Positions 1 to 11,500 of a DNA stretch of 64,000 bases are shown here, one piece after another; position 1 is the first letter of the stretch, and each line of letters starts with the position of its first letter. The position numbers and the translations under genes are program-made. Source of the stretch: Beroe forskalii (lineage: Eukaryota; Ctenophora; Nuda; Beroida; Beroidae); the NCBI GenBank assembly GCA_011033025.1, contig WFMF01000049.1:434001-498000 (forward strand), given 5' to 3'. Under the pieces are notes generated by a model, which did not search any database, had not been told where the DNA came from, and saw nothing but the letters and a program-made list of their open reading frames with translations.

Positions 1-1434
1 ACGTAATATGTGAACCATCCCTAATTATCACAGGCAAATTCCAGTTTTCAAGTCCAATAAAGCAGCAACCCTGTTTAGTTATGGATGCTCCTCTAGGCTC
101 TATCATTTTTATCCAAAACCTCCATTTTTGCCATCGACACCCCGAAGAATCCCTGCCTCCTTCAATGAAATAATCTATAAGTAGATGGTAGGGAATTCAA
201 GCTCTGCTGTTCATCAGCGAAGAGATCTTTATATTGTTATGTCACTTTGGATACTGAAGAAATTTAAGAAATTGATTATATCAACTGAAAATCATCTAAT
301 CTAAGAATTTGCAAATGTTCCTTTAAGTACATATGGTGGGTTTCACATCAAGTTAGTGTAACTTTGTACAATGTACATTGTACATTAGTATCGATTAATT
401 GCACCTCGACAGCAAATCATGATTGATGGTCCACATCACTGTCATGGTGTTAATTTGGGTGCTATGACCACATATCTTGCCTTCTGAAATGCCTGCCAGC
501 TCCATCCTCGGCCTTCTACGTGACTTTGTTCGCAGCTATACATCAAGTACACCTTATATCATAGATTCATTACTAAAACTATTTGTATCCATGACAACGT
601 GAACTATGTTATATTTAGGTGTAAGACCAGCTCGACCGTGATTGACTATTACCAGCGTAAAATTTAATTAATTTGTACCTTTTTAACCGTACTTGGATGT
701 AAATGATAGATTGTAGTAGCTGTTCCATTACGATACCAAGTTTTGTGGTTGTAGGTCTGCTTCTACGACGTTCTACAGTATTTGAATAGTACAGAAGTAT
801 CGGTTGCACTTCTACTGTATGGTATATTTAGCTGAATGAGGTTATAATCGGTTGTTGGGATAGCTTTGTTGGAGACGCTGTCACATTTCAGAGCCACATT
901 GATGAACTTTTTCAGTAGGTCATTTGTACATTGCCTAGGTCCTGTTATCTATTCTACAATCACTTACAAGTTATTCCTTTGCTAATGTCAGGGAAAAACT
1001 GGAGGGTTACTGCTCAGATTGATTTGAGAATGTTTGAGATACATAACATAACATAACATAGCAGTTAGACTCGTTCCTATCGGGCCACTTTAAGGTTATT
1101 CCGGAGATTGCAGCCCGGGGGAGGTATCCGGTTTAGACCCCGCAGGAGCTAAACAATACGAACCCGATCAGACAAGTGTCTATTAATCATAAACACTGGT
1201 CACTGCAATGAAAACGTCAGAGGGTTATATAAAATTATTAACTTGTTAGGAAGAATCTGTTTGTAAAAACATTCATCAGCCGGCCTGCATACTTGGATTG
1301 AAAACATTTCATTTTTCCAATAGTACATTGCTTGTTGGTTCCATTATATAAAGGGGGGGGGGTATAAAGTGTCATATACAAAATACTGATTACAATAAGG
1401 TTTTGTGCAGGTCAGATTATTTTTACACACCTAA
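1..1434. other. Noncoding left end
   Basis: I see no exon here. It is AT-rich with a G10 run near 1350 followed by TATAAAG, and a dispersed-repeat copy at about 1085-1220 that is listed separately. It is probably an intron of the scaffold gene, because the first exon seen begins mid-codon. Confidence 0.6.
1085..1220 (+). repeat. Dispersed repeat family A, copy 1
   Basis: It holds CCGGTTTAGACCC and CGAACCCGATCAGACAAG, shared with the copy at about 19480-19600 and, inverted, with about 62725-62835. Short (ATAACATA)-type repeats precede it. Family unknown; it is SINE- or MITE-sized. Confidence 0.6.
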
Positions 1435-4222
1435 AGAATTTACTCTAGTAGCAGAGAGGTGTTGAGTATGCACTTCGTTGTCCACGGATTCTCTCGATGG
1501 AGGGTCTTTTGTTATTCAATTCTGAGCAAGAATCATCTAGGTACGCAATTTAAAAACGTATTATGAGCCCTGTGGGGCCTATTTTCTAATCGCCCTCAGG
1601 CGCATAGGCTGAAAATTCATATCTCGGTCCAGGAAGGTCGTAGAGACTTCATCTTGGGCTTAAACGAATCGCAATTGCCATGTTTTTATACAATTCTTCA
1701 TGAAGATATGCCCTAAAATACGCAGGAAAAAAGTTTTGGGCCAAAAAAAAAAAAACTGTTTTTCACCATAAGCGAGTCATTCATCAGCAAAATTTTCATA
1801 TCTTGGTCCAAAAAAGTCGTAGAGACTTCATCTTGGGCTCAAACGGATCGCAATGGTCACATTTCTATACAACTTTTCATAAAGAAATGTTCTAAAATGC
1901 TCATGAAAAAAGTTCGAGTCCAAAAACTGATTTTTCCACCATACGCGAGCTATTTATGATCAAGGGAAGCTTCATATCTCGGTCCAGGGAAATCGTAGAG
2001 ACTTCGTCTGGGGTTCAAACGAATCTAAATGGCCACATTTTTATGCAATTTTCATGAATTTTTGTCCTAAAATGCACAGGAAAAAGTTTTGGACCAAAAA
2101 ATGTTTTTTCACCATTATATTTGAGCCATTTATTACCAGTGGAAGTTTCCTATCTCGGTACAGGAAAGCCTTAGAGACTTCATCTAGGGCTTGAGCGAAT
2201 TGTAATGCTCATTTTTAAATGTATACGACTTATTGATAAATTGCTTTCAGAGGATTGTATGACAAATAACAAGGTGCTCCAAATTTAAGGTCGTACTTGG
2301 GCTCAAATGAATTGCAGTGGTCATATTTTTATATTTTTATACAATTATTCATAAGCATATGACCAAAAAGGCTCAGGAAAAACATTTTGGGCCAAAAACT
2401 GTTTTTCACCATACACGAGCTGTTTATGATCAGCAGTAGTTTCATATCTTGGTCCAGGAAAGTCGCATGGACTTCGTCTTGGGCTCAAACGATTCGTGAT
2501 GAGGTAATGGCCATGTTATTATACAATTGTTCATAACTTAAAATATGCCCTAAATAGAATGGTCGTAAAGGCTTTATTTGACTTGCAATGGCCATTTTCT
2601 ATATTATTATACTACTTGTTGATAAGCCTATGCCCTAAAAGCTCAAAACATGGGCCAAAAACTGTCGTTTTCACCTCACACAATTGGTATTAAGGGTAAT
2701 TTATACATACTGTATCTGGGCCCCTAAAAGACTATAATGTTTGAAGCCTATAATGACTGTACATAGGTAAATATATTGGTATGGTTTGAGCAATGCCAAA
2801 AGTGCTCGAATTTAAGGTCACTCCCATCACAGGAGTGGCATTCAATAAATGAACCTTATTGCAAAAATACCTCATCCTGCGCTTGGTTGAGTGGATAAGA
2901 ATTGTGCCTGTCATTCATGACATCCAGGGTTCGAGTCTGATCGGACAAATCCTCACTCATGAAAGCGGTAAACGAGCCAAGCTAACCTTGGCAGTTCACC
3001 TTTTCCGATTCGTTGACAACAACGCATTTCATAGGGTGTAGCCTGTTAATGAGCTCAAGATTAAGGGTATTCAAAACTTTAATTGGACACATTTAAAAGA
3101 GAAAATATTGGTCCTGGATGCATTGAGTCATTTATCTATTTTATGAGAATTTCACTGCTTTAGTAGGAAGGACCCTAAATAGGAGCATAACAGTAATAAT
3201 ACAGGATCTCTCTTTAGCACTCAGAATGTCACATCTCCACATTATCTTGAGTATCACCACAATTCACATTTATGTACTATTGTTACAAAATTGATAATTG
3301 GTTCAATTTATTCAGTGACCTTGGTATTTGTCATACCTTACCAAGACCTTTGTACAGCCATTGAAGCAAAACATAACTTTTACAGGGATATAAAGTCTTC
3401 ACAGGGATTCAGATGTATAAATTGATGAGAGCAATTTATCAATAGGTCGTATTATATATTTAAAAATGACCATTGCAATTCGTTCAAGCCTTAGATGAAG
3501 TTTCCAAGGCTTTCCTGTACCGAGATAGGAAACTTCCACTGGTAATAAATGGCTCATATATAATGGTGAAAAAACATTTTTTGGTCAAAAACTTTTTTCC
3601 TGTGCATTTTAGGACAAAAATTCATGAAAAATTGCATAAAAATGTGGCCATTTAGATTCGTTTGAACCCCAGACGAAGTCTCTACGATTTCCCTGGACCG
3701 AGATATGAAGCTTCCCTTGATCATAAATAGCTTGCGTATGGTGGAAAAATCAGTTTTTGGCCTAGAACTTTTTTCATGAGCATTTTAGAACATATCTTTA
3801 TGAAAAGTTGTATAGAAATGTGACCATTGCGATTCGTTTGAGCCCAAGATGAAGTCTCTACGACTTTTTTGGACCAAGATATGAAAATTTTGCTGATGAA
3901 TGACTCGCTTATGGTGAAAAACAGTTTTTGGCCCAAAACTTTTTTCCTGTGTATTTTAGGGCATATCTTCATGAAGAATTGTATAAAAACATGGCAATTG
4001 CGATTCGTTTAAGCCCAAGATGAAGTCTCTACGACCTTCCTGGACCGAGATATGAATTTTTTCAGCCTATGCGCCTGAGGGCGATGACAGGGCTCATAAT
4101 ACGTTTTTTAAATTGCGTACCTAGATGATTCTTGCTAAATTGAATAACAAAAAGACCCTCCATCGAGAAAATCCGTGGACAACGAAGTGCATACTCAACA
4201 CCTCTCTGCTACTAGAGTAATT
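1435..4222. repeat. Large inverted repeat (foldback-like) with arms of ~800 bp
   Basis: The left arm (about 1435-2262) and right arm (about 3437-4222) are near-perfect reverse complements. The ends are TTACTCTAGTAGCAGAGAGG and its complement. Both arms are built from degenerate ~180-bp tandem units marked by CATATCTCGGTCCAGGAAAG and GTTTTGGGCCAAAAA. The left units continue into the spacer to about 2690. Arms made of internal repeats are a known feature of foldback transposons. No transposase frame or clear target duplication was found. Confidence 0.75.
2871..2950 (+). repeat. tRNA-like Pol III promoter boxes (degenerate tRNA or SINE head)
   Basis: TGGTTGAGTGG (2884-2894) fits a tRNA A box and GGTTCGAGTCT (2929-2939) fits a B box, at tRNA-like spacing. 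The arms do not fold into a good tRNA, so a tRNA-derived SINE head or decayed tRNA is more likely. It lies in the loop of the large inverted repeat. Confidence 0.45.
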
Positions 4223-4650
4223 GGCAATGCACCAGTTTTAATAACTTGATTACATGAGTAGCAAGCAAGTTCAAGTTTTAGTTGTATATAAATTTATCGT
4301 GAAGAAAGAATACTTGTCACTTGTGTCTAGCAAATATCATTACATATGAAAATACATACAGTAATTCAAGACATGTTAATAAAGGAAAATTTACAAAATA
4401 ATTTGAAATTTGCGATGCTTTCTACAGCTTTTTACATGAAAATTAATCATGTTGTCCTAGCATACAATAAAATGATATAATGTGCATGTCTTGTTGACAG
4501 GATCTAAGAGTATTAAATAATCTTCAAGAGTTCAGAAGCTGTATTTTATTTGGACGTGGTGACGTGGTCGACGTGGTAAGGTTGTTGTCGTGTTTTTCGT
4601 GAGAGAATTGTCTGATGTAGACAGGTGTTAGTGTAAACTGGAATAAAGAG

Positions 4651-4991
4651 GTGACACGTTAGTTTAAATTTAAACTGGTATCAGAGTGAATTAAACTCAG
4701 CGCAATAAGTATTGGCCGACTACGTTACACAATTATTGAATTTTTGGAATTATCCTGGCGCAGTATTGGAATCACTTATGAAACTTTGAGTGCATTGAGT
4801 GTGGAGGTGAAAATCCTTGCACTCAAAGTTACAAGTTGATAGGTGCTTCCGATACTGCCCCAACTAAGATCAAAGTTTTGATGACATCAAGTTGTCGGCC
4901 AATGCCCAATACTCCTTGCGCCGATTTAAGTGTTGGAGTGAAATGGTTCCCCGTGCCAGATTAAAGTGCTAATATAATATACTCGTGTCAC
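4651..4991. mobile_element. Foldback/MITE-like element, ~340 bp
   Basis: The ends GTGACACG and CGTGTCAC are inverted. Inside, GCGCAATAAGTATTGGC pairs with a matching segment at about 4890-4920, and ACTTTGAGTGCA pairs with TGCACTCAAAGT nearer the centre. The whole unit can fold back. It has no coding capacity. Confidence 0.6.
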
Positions 4992-5480
4992 ATTGAACAA
5001 TACATCGCTTGTCATTGTCATTTACACGCTTCAAAAGCATCTGACAGGTGAAGTTGACCTGTGTACCTACATTCGAACAATGATAAGGTTCTTTTGTAAA
5101 GAACTACTACTCGTTAGCAACGTCAAGAAATTCAATGACAATGGGTACCTGTTACTAATACTACATTCAATCACATAAAGCATCGTTATAAAATTGAATC
5201 GGTGGGCCGAAACCTATCCGTTTTCTTTTGTCATCTGCCGGTGTCGCAGTTGACAAGCGAGGACCATGTAAGAGAACCGCTGATGATCCACTTAAGAGTT
5301 TAGAATCTTTAGAATTTTTGAATAGAAAAACCACACGATGCGTTAGTCATACACCCATGCACCTTTATACATATGACATTGAATTAAACAGTGCTTGAAT
5401 TATACAGTGCATTATCGTAGAGAATCAAAGTATACTTTCCTTCCTTACCCATGTTTACTCTTACAGTATTCCTCTTACAG
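4992..5480. other. Noncoding segment before exon 1
   Basis: Nothing was recognised apart from the pyrimidine-rich tract and acceptor of the exon at 5481. Frames are short and unlike the neighbouring exons. Confidence 0.5.
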
Positions 5481-5563
5481 GTGTCGGGGCCTTTGAGGTG
5501 GTGGAGGAAGCTGTTAAGGAACTCAGCATTCAACATGAACAAGAGTTGAAATCACTCAAGCAG
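5481..5563 (+). CDS. Scaffold gene exon 1 of those in window
   Basis: The acceptor is CTCTTACAG and the donor CAG|GTACAT. It encodes 27 residues including EVVEEAVKEL, a charged heptad-like helix. Entry phase is 1 and exit phase 0, so an upstream coding exon must exist outside the window or be undetected in it. A 9.9-kb intron follows. Confidence 0.7.
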
Positions 5564-8500
5564 GTACATGCCCTATCAGTGTAATGCCCTATCTTTCCTG
5601 TACTGTTGCAAAATTTGGGAGAAATTTCACAGTCTCGGGAATACTGTGTATACTGCTGTTCATTTAGTCACCGGCTTAATCTCACTATTTATATTATTAA
5701 CACTAGTCGGTTCCCGTCCTACGGACGGCGAATGATGGCAGCCGCTAAGCTAACGGCCACATGTCCCTGTGATTTGACCGTGCGAGTTTGGAGGGGAAAT
5801 TCGAAACTTTAATTTCTGCGAAAAAAAGCTTCCCACGCCCCCAACGGTAACCCAATATTGCCGACAATATTCTCAAAACCTTTACTCATCATAAGCAACT
5901 CGATGACGAAGGAATTTTCAATTTTGGAAAAATTCGAAAATCTTTTTTTTTGCGAAAAAAGGGCGTGGCCTCCCACGCCCCTTAGGATGACCCAATAATT
6001 CGGACAAAATTCTCAAAACTTTTGTTCATCATAAGCAACTTGATGGCGAAGGAATTTAAAAAAAAATCGAAAGTTTGATTTTGCGAAAAAAAAGGGCGTG
6101 GCCTCCACGCTCCTCAGAGTGACCCAATAATTCGGACAAAATTCTCAAAATTTTTATTCATCATAAGCAACTCAATGGCGAAGGAATTTGAAAAATTCGA
6201 AAGTTTAATTTTATGAAAAAAGGGCGTGGCCCCCCACGCCCCTCAGGGTGACCCAATAATGCGGACAAAATTCTCAAAATTTTTATTCATCATAAGCAAC
6301 TCGATGGCGAAAAAATTTTGAGAAAATTCGAAAGTTAAATTTTTGCGAAAAAAAGGGCGTGGCCACCCACGCCCCTCAGGGTGACCGCAAAAAAATTCTT
6401 TATTTTTCTGATTTATTATAACTTTCTTACAACACGATTAAAAAATAATTTCGATGCTTACTTGAAAATGAATCGCCACATATAAATAAATAAATAAATA
6501 TATATAAATAAATCCTAAATGTTGTTTCATCCTAAATGTTGTTTCATTTGAGTACTGATGAAATTTAAACTATATAAATAAATAAATATATATATATATA
6601 TAGTTTGGGTGACTATCCTGTCCGAAAACATGAAGTCGTTCTTTAGTTAAAACTAAAGGAGGAAACGTCTGGAGACCGAATCCCGGCATAGCAGAGGCAT
6701 TAAATATATTGGTGAATCATCACGTTCGAAAACATTCTGAAGTCGTTTGACAAAATAAATTGTCGCAAGTCAGTAAGGCATACTAACTACAAACTTAACG
6801 CTTTGGTTGATTCAATGAAGTAGTCAAACTAAAACGAGAAATTGAGTGTACAACTAATTATTACGCAATCGATTTCAAGTCTTCTGTGGACTCTCATCAC
6901 GGCTGGTGGTGGAAGAATTAGCGTACACTGATGTGCACTGTCCTGCTCTTCTATTTATACGACGTTGCAGTGTTGCGTGCTGCCTTGGTAACAAATTTCT
7001 GCACGTGCAGATTTCGATCTGAGTATTGCCGAGTTGTCATCTTTCCGAGCTGGAATCTTGCCGAGCTGGAATCTTGTCGAGCTGGAATCTTGCCGAGCTG
7101 GAATCTTGCCGAGCTGGAATCTTGCCGAGCTGGAATCTTGCCGAGCTGGAATCTTGCCGAGCTGGAATCTTGCCGAGCTGAATTCTCGTCTGTACTCCGG
7201 TCCGAGCTGGAAACTATGTCCTAGCTGGCCTCCTCTGTAATCCGGTCCGAGCTGGAAACTATGTCCTAGCTGGCCTCGTCTTTAATCCGGTCCGAGCTGG
7301 AAACTATGTCCTGGCTGGCCTCGTCTTTAATTCGGTCCGAGCTGAAAACTATGTTCTTGGTGGCCTCCTCTGTAATCCGGTCCGAGCTGGAAACTATGTC
7401 CTTGCTGGCCTCCTCTGTAATCCGGTCCGAGCTGGAATCTATGTCCTAGCTGGCCTCGTCTTTAATTAGGTCCGAGCTGGAAACTATGTCCTAGCTGGCT
7501 TCCTCTGTAATCCGGTCCGAGCTGGAAACTATGTCCTAGCTGGCCTCCTCTGTAATCCGGTCCGAGCTGGAAACTATGTCCTAGCTGGCCTCGTCTTTAA
7601 TTCGGTCCGAGCTGGAAACTATGTCCTTGCTGGCCTCCTCTGTAATCCGGTCCGAGCTGGAAACTATGTCCTTGCTGGCCTCCTCTGTAATCCGGTCCGA
7701 GCTGGAATCTATGTCCTAGCTGGCCTCCTCTTTAATTCGGTCCGAGCTGGAAACTATGTCCTGGTTGGTCTCGTCTGTAATATGGTCCGAGCTGGAATCT
7801 TTGTCCTTGCTGGCCTCGTCTTTAATTCGGTCCGAGCTGGAATCTTTGTCCTGGCTGGCCTCGTCTGTAATTCAATCCGAGCTGGAATCTTTGTCCTAGC
7901 TGGCCTCGTCTTTAATTCGGTCCGAGCTGGGATCTATGTCCTAGCTGCCCTTGTCTGTAATTCGGTCCGAGCTGGACACTTTGTCCTAGCTGGCCTCGTC
8001 TGTATTTCGGTCCGAGCTGGAAACTATGTCCTGGCTGGCCTCGTCTGTAATACGGTCCGAGCTGGAATCTTTGTCCTGGCTGGCCTCGTCTGTAATACGG
8101 TCCGAGCTGGAATCTTTGTCCCGGCTGGCCTCGTCTGTAATTCGGTCCGAGCTGGAATCTTTGTCCTAGCTGGCCTCGTCTTTATTTCGGTCCGAGCTGG
8201 AATCTTTGTCCTGGCTGGCCTCGTCTGTAATCCGGTCCGAGCTGGAATCTTTGTCCTGGCTGGCCTCCCTCACATCCTCAGATAGACAAGAGGGACAATG
8301 ACATCGATAAGTGGGTAAGCAAAATTAGATGGGCCCATTTTTTCAGTAAAGTAACTCCTTCAAGTATTCATAATGCTCACAAAGACACAGAGATTGCCCT
8401 CATTCCTCCATCTGGCAAAGAAGCACCTAAGAGTACTAGTCAGGCTCTGGAGCTTTATCTGCAATTAACAGTCAAGGAGTTGAAATCTACTGGTCTATGC

Positions 8501-11500
8501 AATAATTCCTTTGACAACATGTCACCTAACCACAGACAAGCTCTAAAGCAGTTGCAAAGTTGGGATGATAGTATTTTCAGATATTTTGATAAGGGTACTG
8601 GTTGGGTAATAGATACACCAGAAAACTATGAACAGAAGGTTATGGAGCATCTGGGTGATGCAGACACTTTCACCCCTATCAACGAAGTCCAAGACACCTC
8701 CCCCATTCCAAAAAAGATCAAAGAAATCAATGAGACCATTGAAAAATGGGTGGAAACTTCGTTGAAGGCAGGTGATATCAGTAAACGTCTTGCATCCTGG
8801 ATAGTTAAGGAAGAATCCCGACCAGGTTACGATTATTGTAATTACAAGGTTCACAAACCCCAGGCGAATTACCCTGGGCGTTTAATTACTTCTGGGTGTG
8901 GGTCTCCTACTGAGAACCTAGCAGCTTGGTCAGACTATTATTTGAAACAGTTAGTTGTTGATTTACCTTATGTTTTGATTTACCTTATGTTTTGAAAGAC
9001 TCCTCAGATTTCCTATATCAGATACACAAGTTTAATCTCACGCAGCAGGATAAAATTGATGATATTATTTTGGTCAGTTGGGATGTTGTGGCTATGTTTC
9101 CTAGTATTGACAATGTAATGGGCTTAGATGCCTGTCAGAACTTGTTGGAAAAAAGAGATGTATTGTTCCCAAGCACCACGAGTATTTTAGAAGCAACTAG
9201 AATAACTCTGGAATTAACAATATATCATTCTTCAACAATGTTGCATTTGTTCAGAACAACGGTACTGCTATGGGACCACACAATGCTTGCTCATATGCAG
9301 ACATAGCTATGCACCCTATTGATGAAATAATCAACCATAATGAAGAATACTCGATAGCCTTGTGGTGCAGGTTCAAGGACGACATTTTCTGCCCGTGGAC
9401 CATGGGTTTAGAAAAACTTCACGAATTCCATGCCTGGATAAACTCGCTTCATCCTAAAATTAAATTTACTATGAACTATGCAGAAGACCCATTAACAGGC
9501 GTTGAATATTTAGATACAAGAGTGTATATTAAAAACTCCTTTATTCATACAACTCTTTATACTAAAGTACTAAACCCTCTGACACACATGCATATCTAAA
9601 CCCGAACTCATGTCATCCTAAACATGTGTGTAGCAACATACCTCAGGGTGTTGCTAAAAGAATCAAGCGTATATGTTCTGAGGAGTCTGAATATTATAAA
9701 CACAAACTGACTCACATCAATCATTTTGTAGACAGAGGATATAATAGAGAATTCATTACTACAGAATTTAATAAGTGTGATAATTTAGACCGTCTTGACC
9801 TTATTGGTGACCCCGAAATTAGTTTCAATTTTGAGAGTAAGGAGTGTGGCAGGAGAATTCCTTTGGTTTTGGACTTTCATCCAAGTTATGCTGGTGCTAC
9901 AAGAGCTGTTAATCAACACAAGCACCTGCTTGATTTGGATGATACTCTGAAGGATGTTATTGCCAAGGATAAAATCTTTGTGACTTTCAGAAAGGCCAGA
10001 ACTTTAGGGGATTCTCTTGTTCACTCTCGTTATTCACGTACTGACCCAGATAATGATAGTAAACCTCTAGGTAACATTAATTGTGGAAAATGTAATTTAT
10101 GTAAGTTATTTTTATCAGAGAATTCAGTTAAAGTTCAGTCACTTTCAACCAAACAAGTTTATAACATCAACCAATCTATTTCATATGAGGATGAACATGT
10201 AATTTATGTGATAACTGATTTAGTATGTAGTAAACAGAATGTAGGCAGTACTGATAGCACCATGAAACTTCGTTTTTCCAACCACAAAAGTCATATCAAA
10301 AAGAAAGTTAACAGTTGTAGAGTAGCAGTTCATTTCAACCAGAATAAGGCTCATAAGTTTAGGATAGATAGCCAGGCCCAATACAATGCTACTCTAGCAC
10401 AAGAACTAAAGGTCACCCTGGTAGATAAGGTTAAGCCTGAGCCATGGGATACTCCAGAAAGCATATCTCATAAATTAAGTAAGAAAGAGGCTTATTGGCA
10501 ACACCAACTTAGAACTTTTGAATCAGATGGAGGGCTGAACATACGTAATGAACGCATAATAGCCAATAAGCGTGCACAAGGCAACTGATCCCATGACTTA
10601 AGATAGGCACTAGAGCATTCCCGAACCCCTCCTATCAGTAAAGCCTACATATTGCTTATTACAGATAGTATACTAGGGTTTCCATTATCTACTTGAAATC
10701 TTTTATCTAGATAAATAGATAATTTTTTCGCCATTATCTAGATTATCTAGATAAACTAGATAATTTTTGACTCCGAAATTTATCCAAATTTGACACAATT
10801 TTCAACGTTAGAAATGCACGACTGTTGCAGTGGAACATCATACTATAACCAGCTGTCGGTTATTGAAATGGATGATATTAATGGCCACCAAAAGTTCATG
10901 AGGATATTAGGATTTTGAATAGAGTTCAGGACATTCATTGCTTCATTTTGATTGAGTTGAAATCAGTTATCACCCATAAATTCTCCTATCATAAAGTAAC
11001 AACATTATCTACCAATTAGTTGCTATTAATACTTGCATTATTCATCGGAAAACAGTCAATAAATGTGGAAATAAAGTAAATTTCATGATGATGGCCTCGG
11101 AGTTGCTGGAATGCTGGTAAAATTGAGAATAACTGAATAAAAAATAAGGAATCAAATTCCCTCGTATTAAATCATCATAACAAACCAAAGTTGACAGTTC
11201 CTTGACTCTTGAGCTGAATGCATTAATATTGACAGTTTTGTAGGTTACTTTCAAATAAGCAATAACTTTGCCATAGGTGGAGGCTACTTTCGTACATATT
11301 TACAGCCTACTTTTCGTCAAAGGGCGTCAATAATTTGACATAAATTGGAAGCAGAATAGCGAGTGTTACGAGTAGGTATTCAACTTTCGTTAAAGTGGCA
11401 AATGACGATTTGTAAGATGTGATAAGATACTTTGGACAACGCCTCCTAATTCTGTAGCTATTCATATCAGTTTAACAAAGGTCAAATCATCAGTAAAACA

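Noticed and set aside
2859-3041. 60-codon frame over the tRNA-like sequence
   Set aside because: It overlaps Pol III box motifs, has no relatives I can name and no splice links.
7782-8285. 167-codon frame with 15-residue repeats
   Set aside because: It exists because the minisatellite period (45) is divisible by three. It has no splice partner, and its neighbours are repeat and retroelement.
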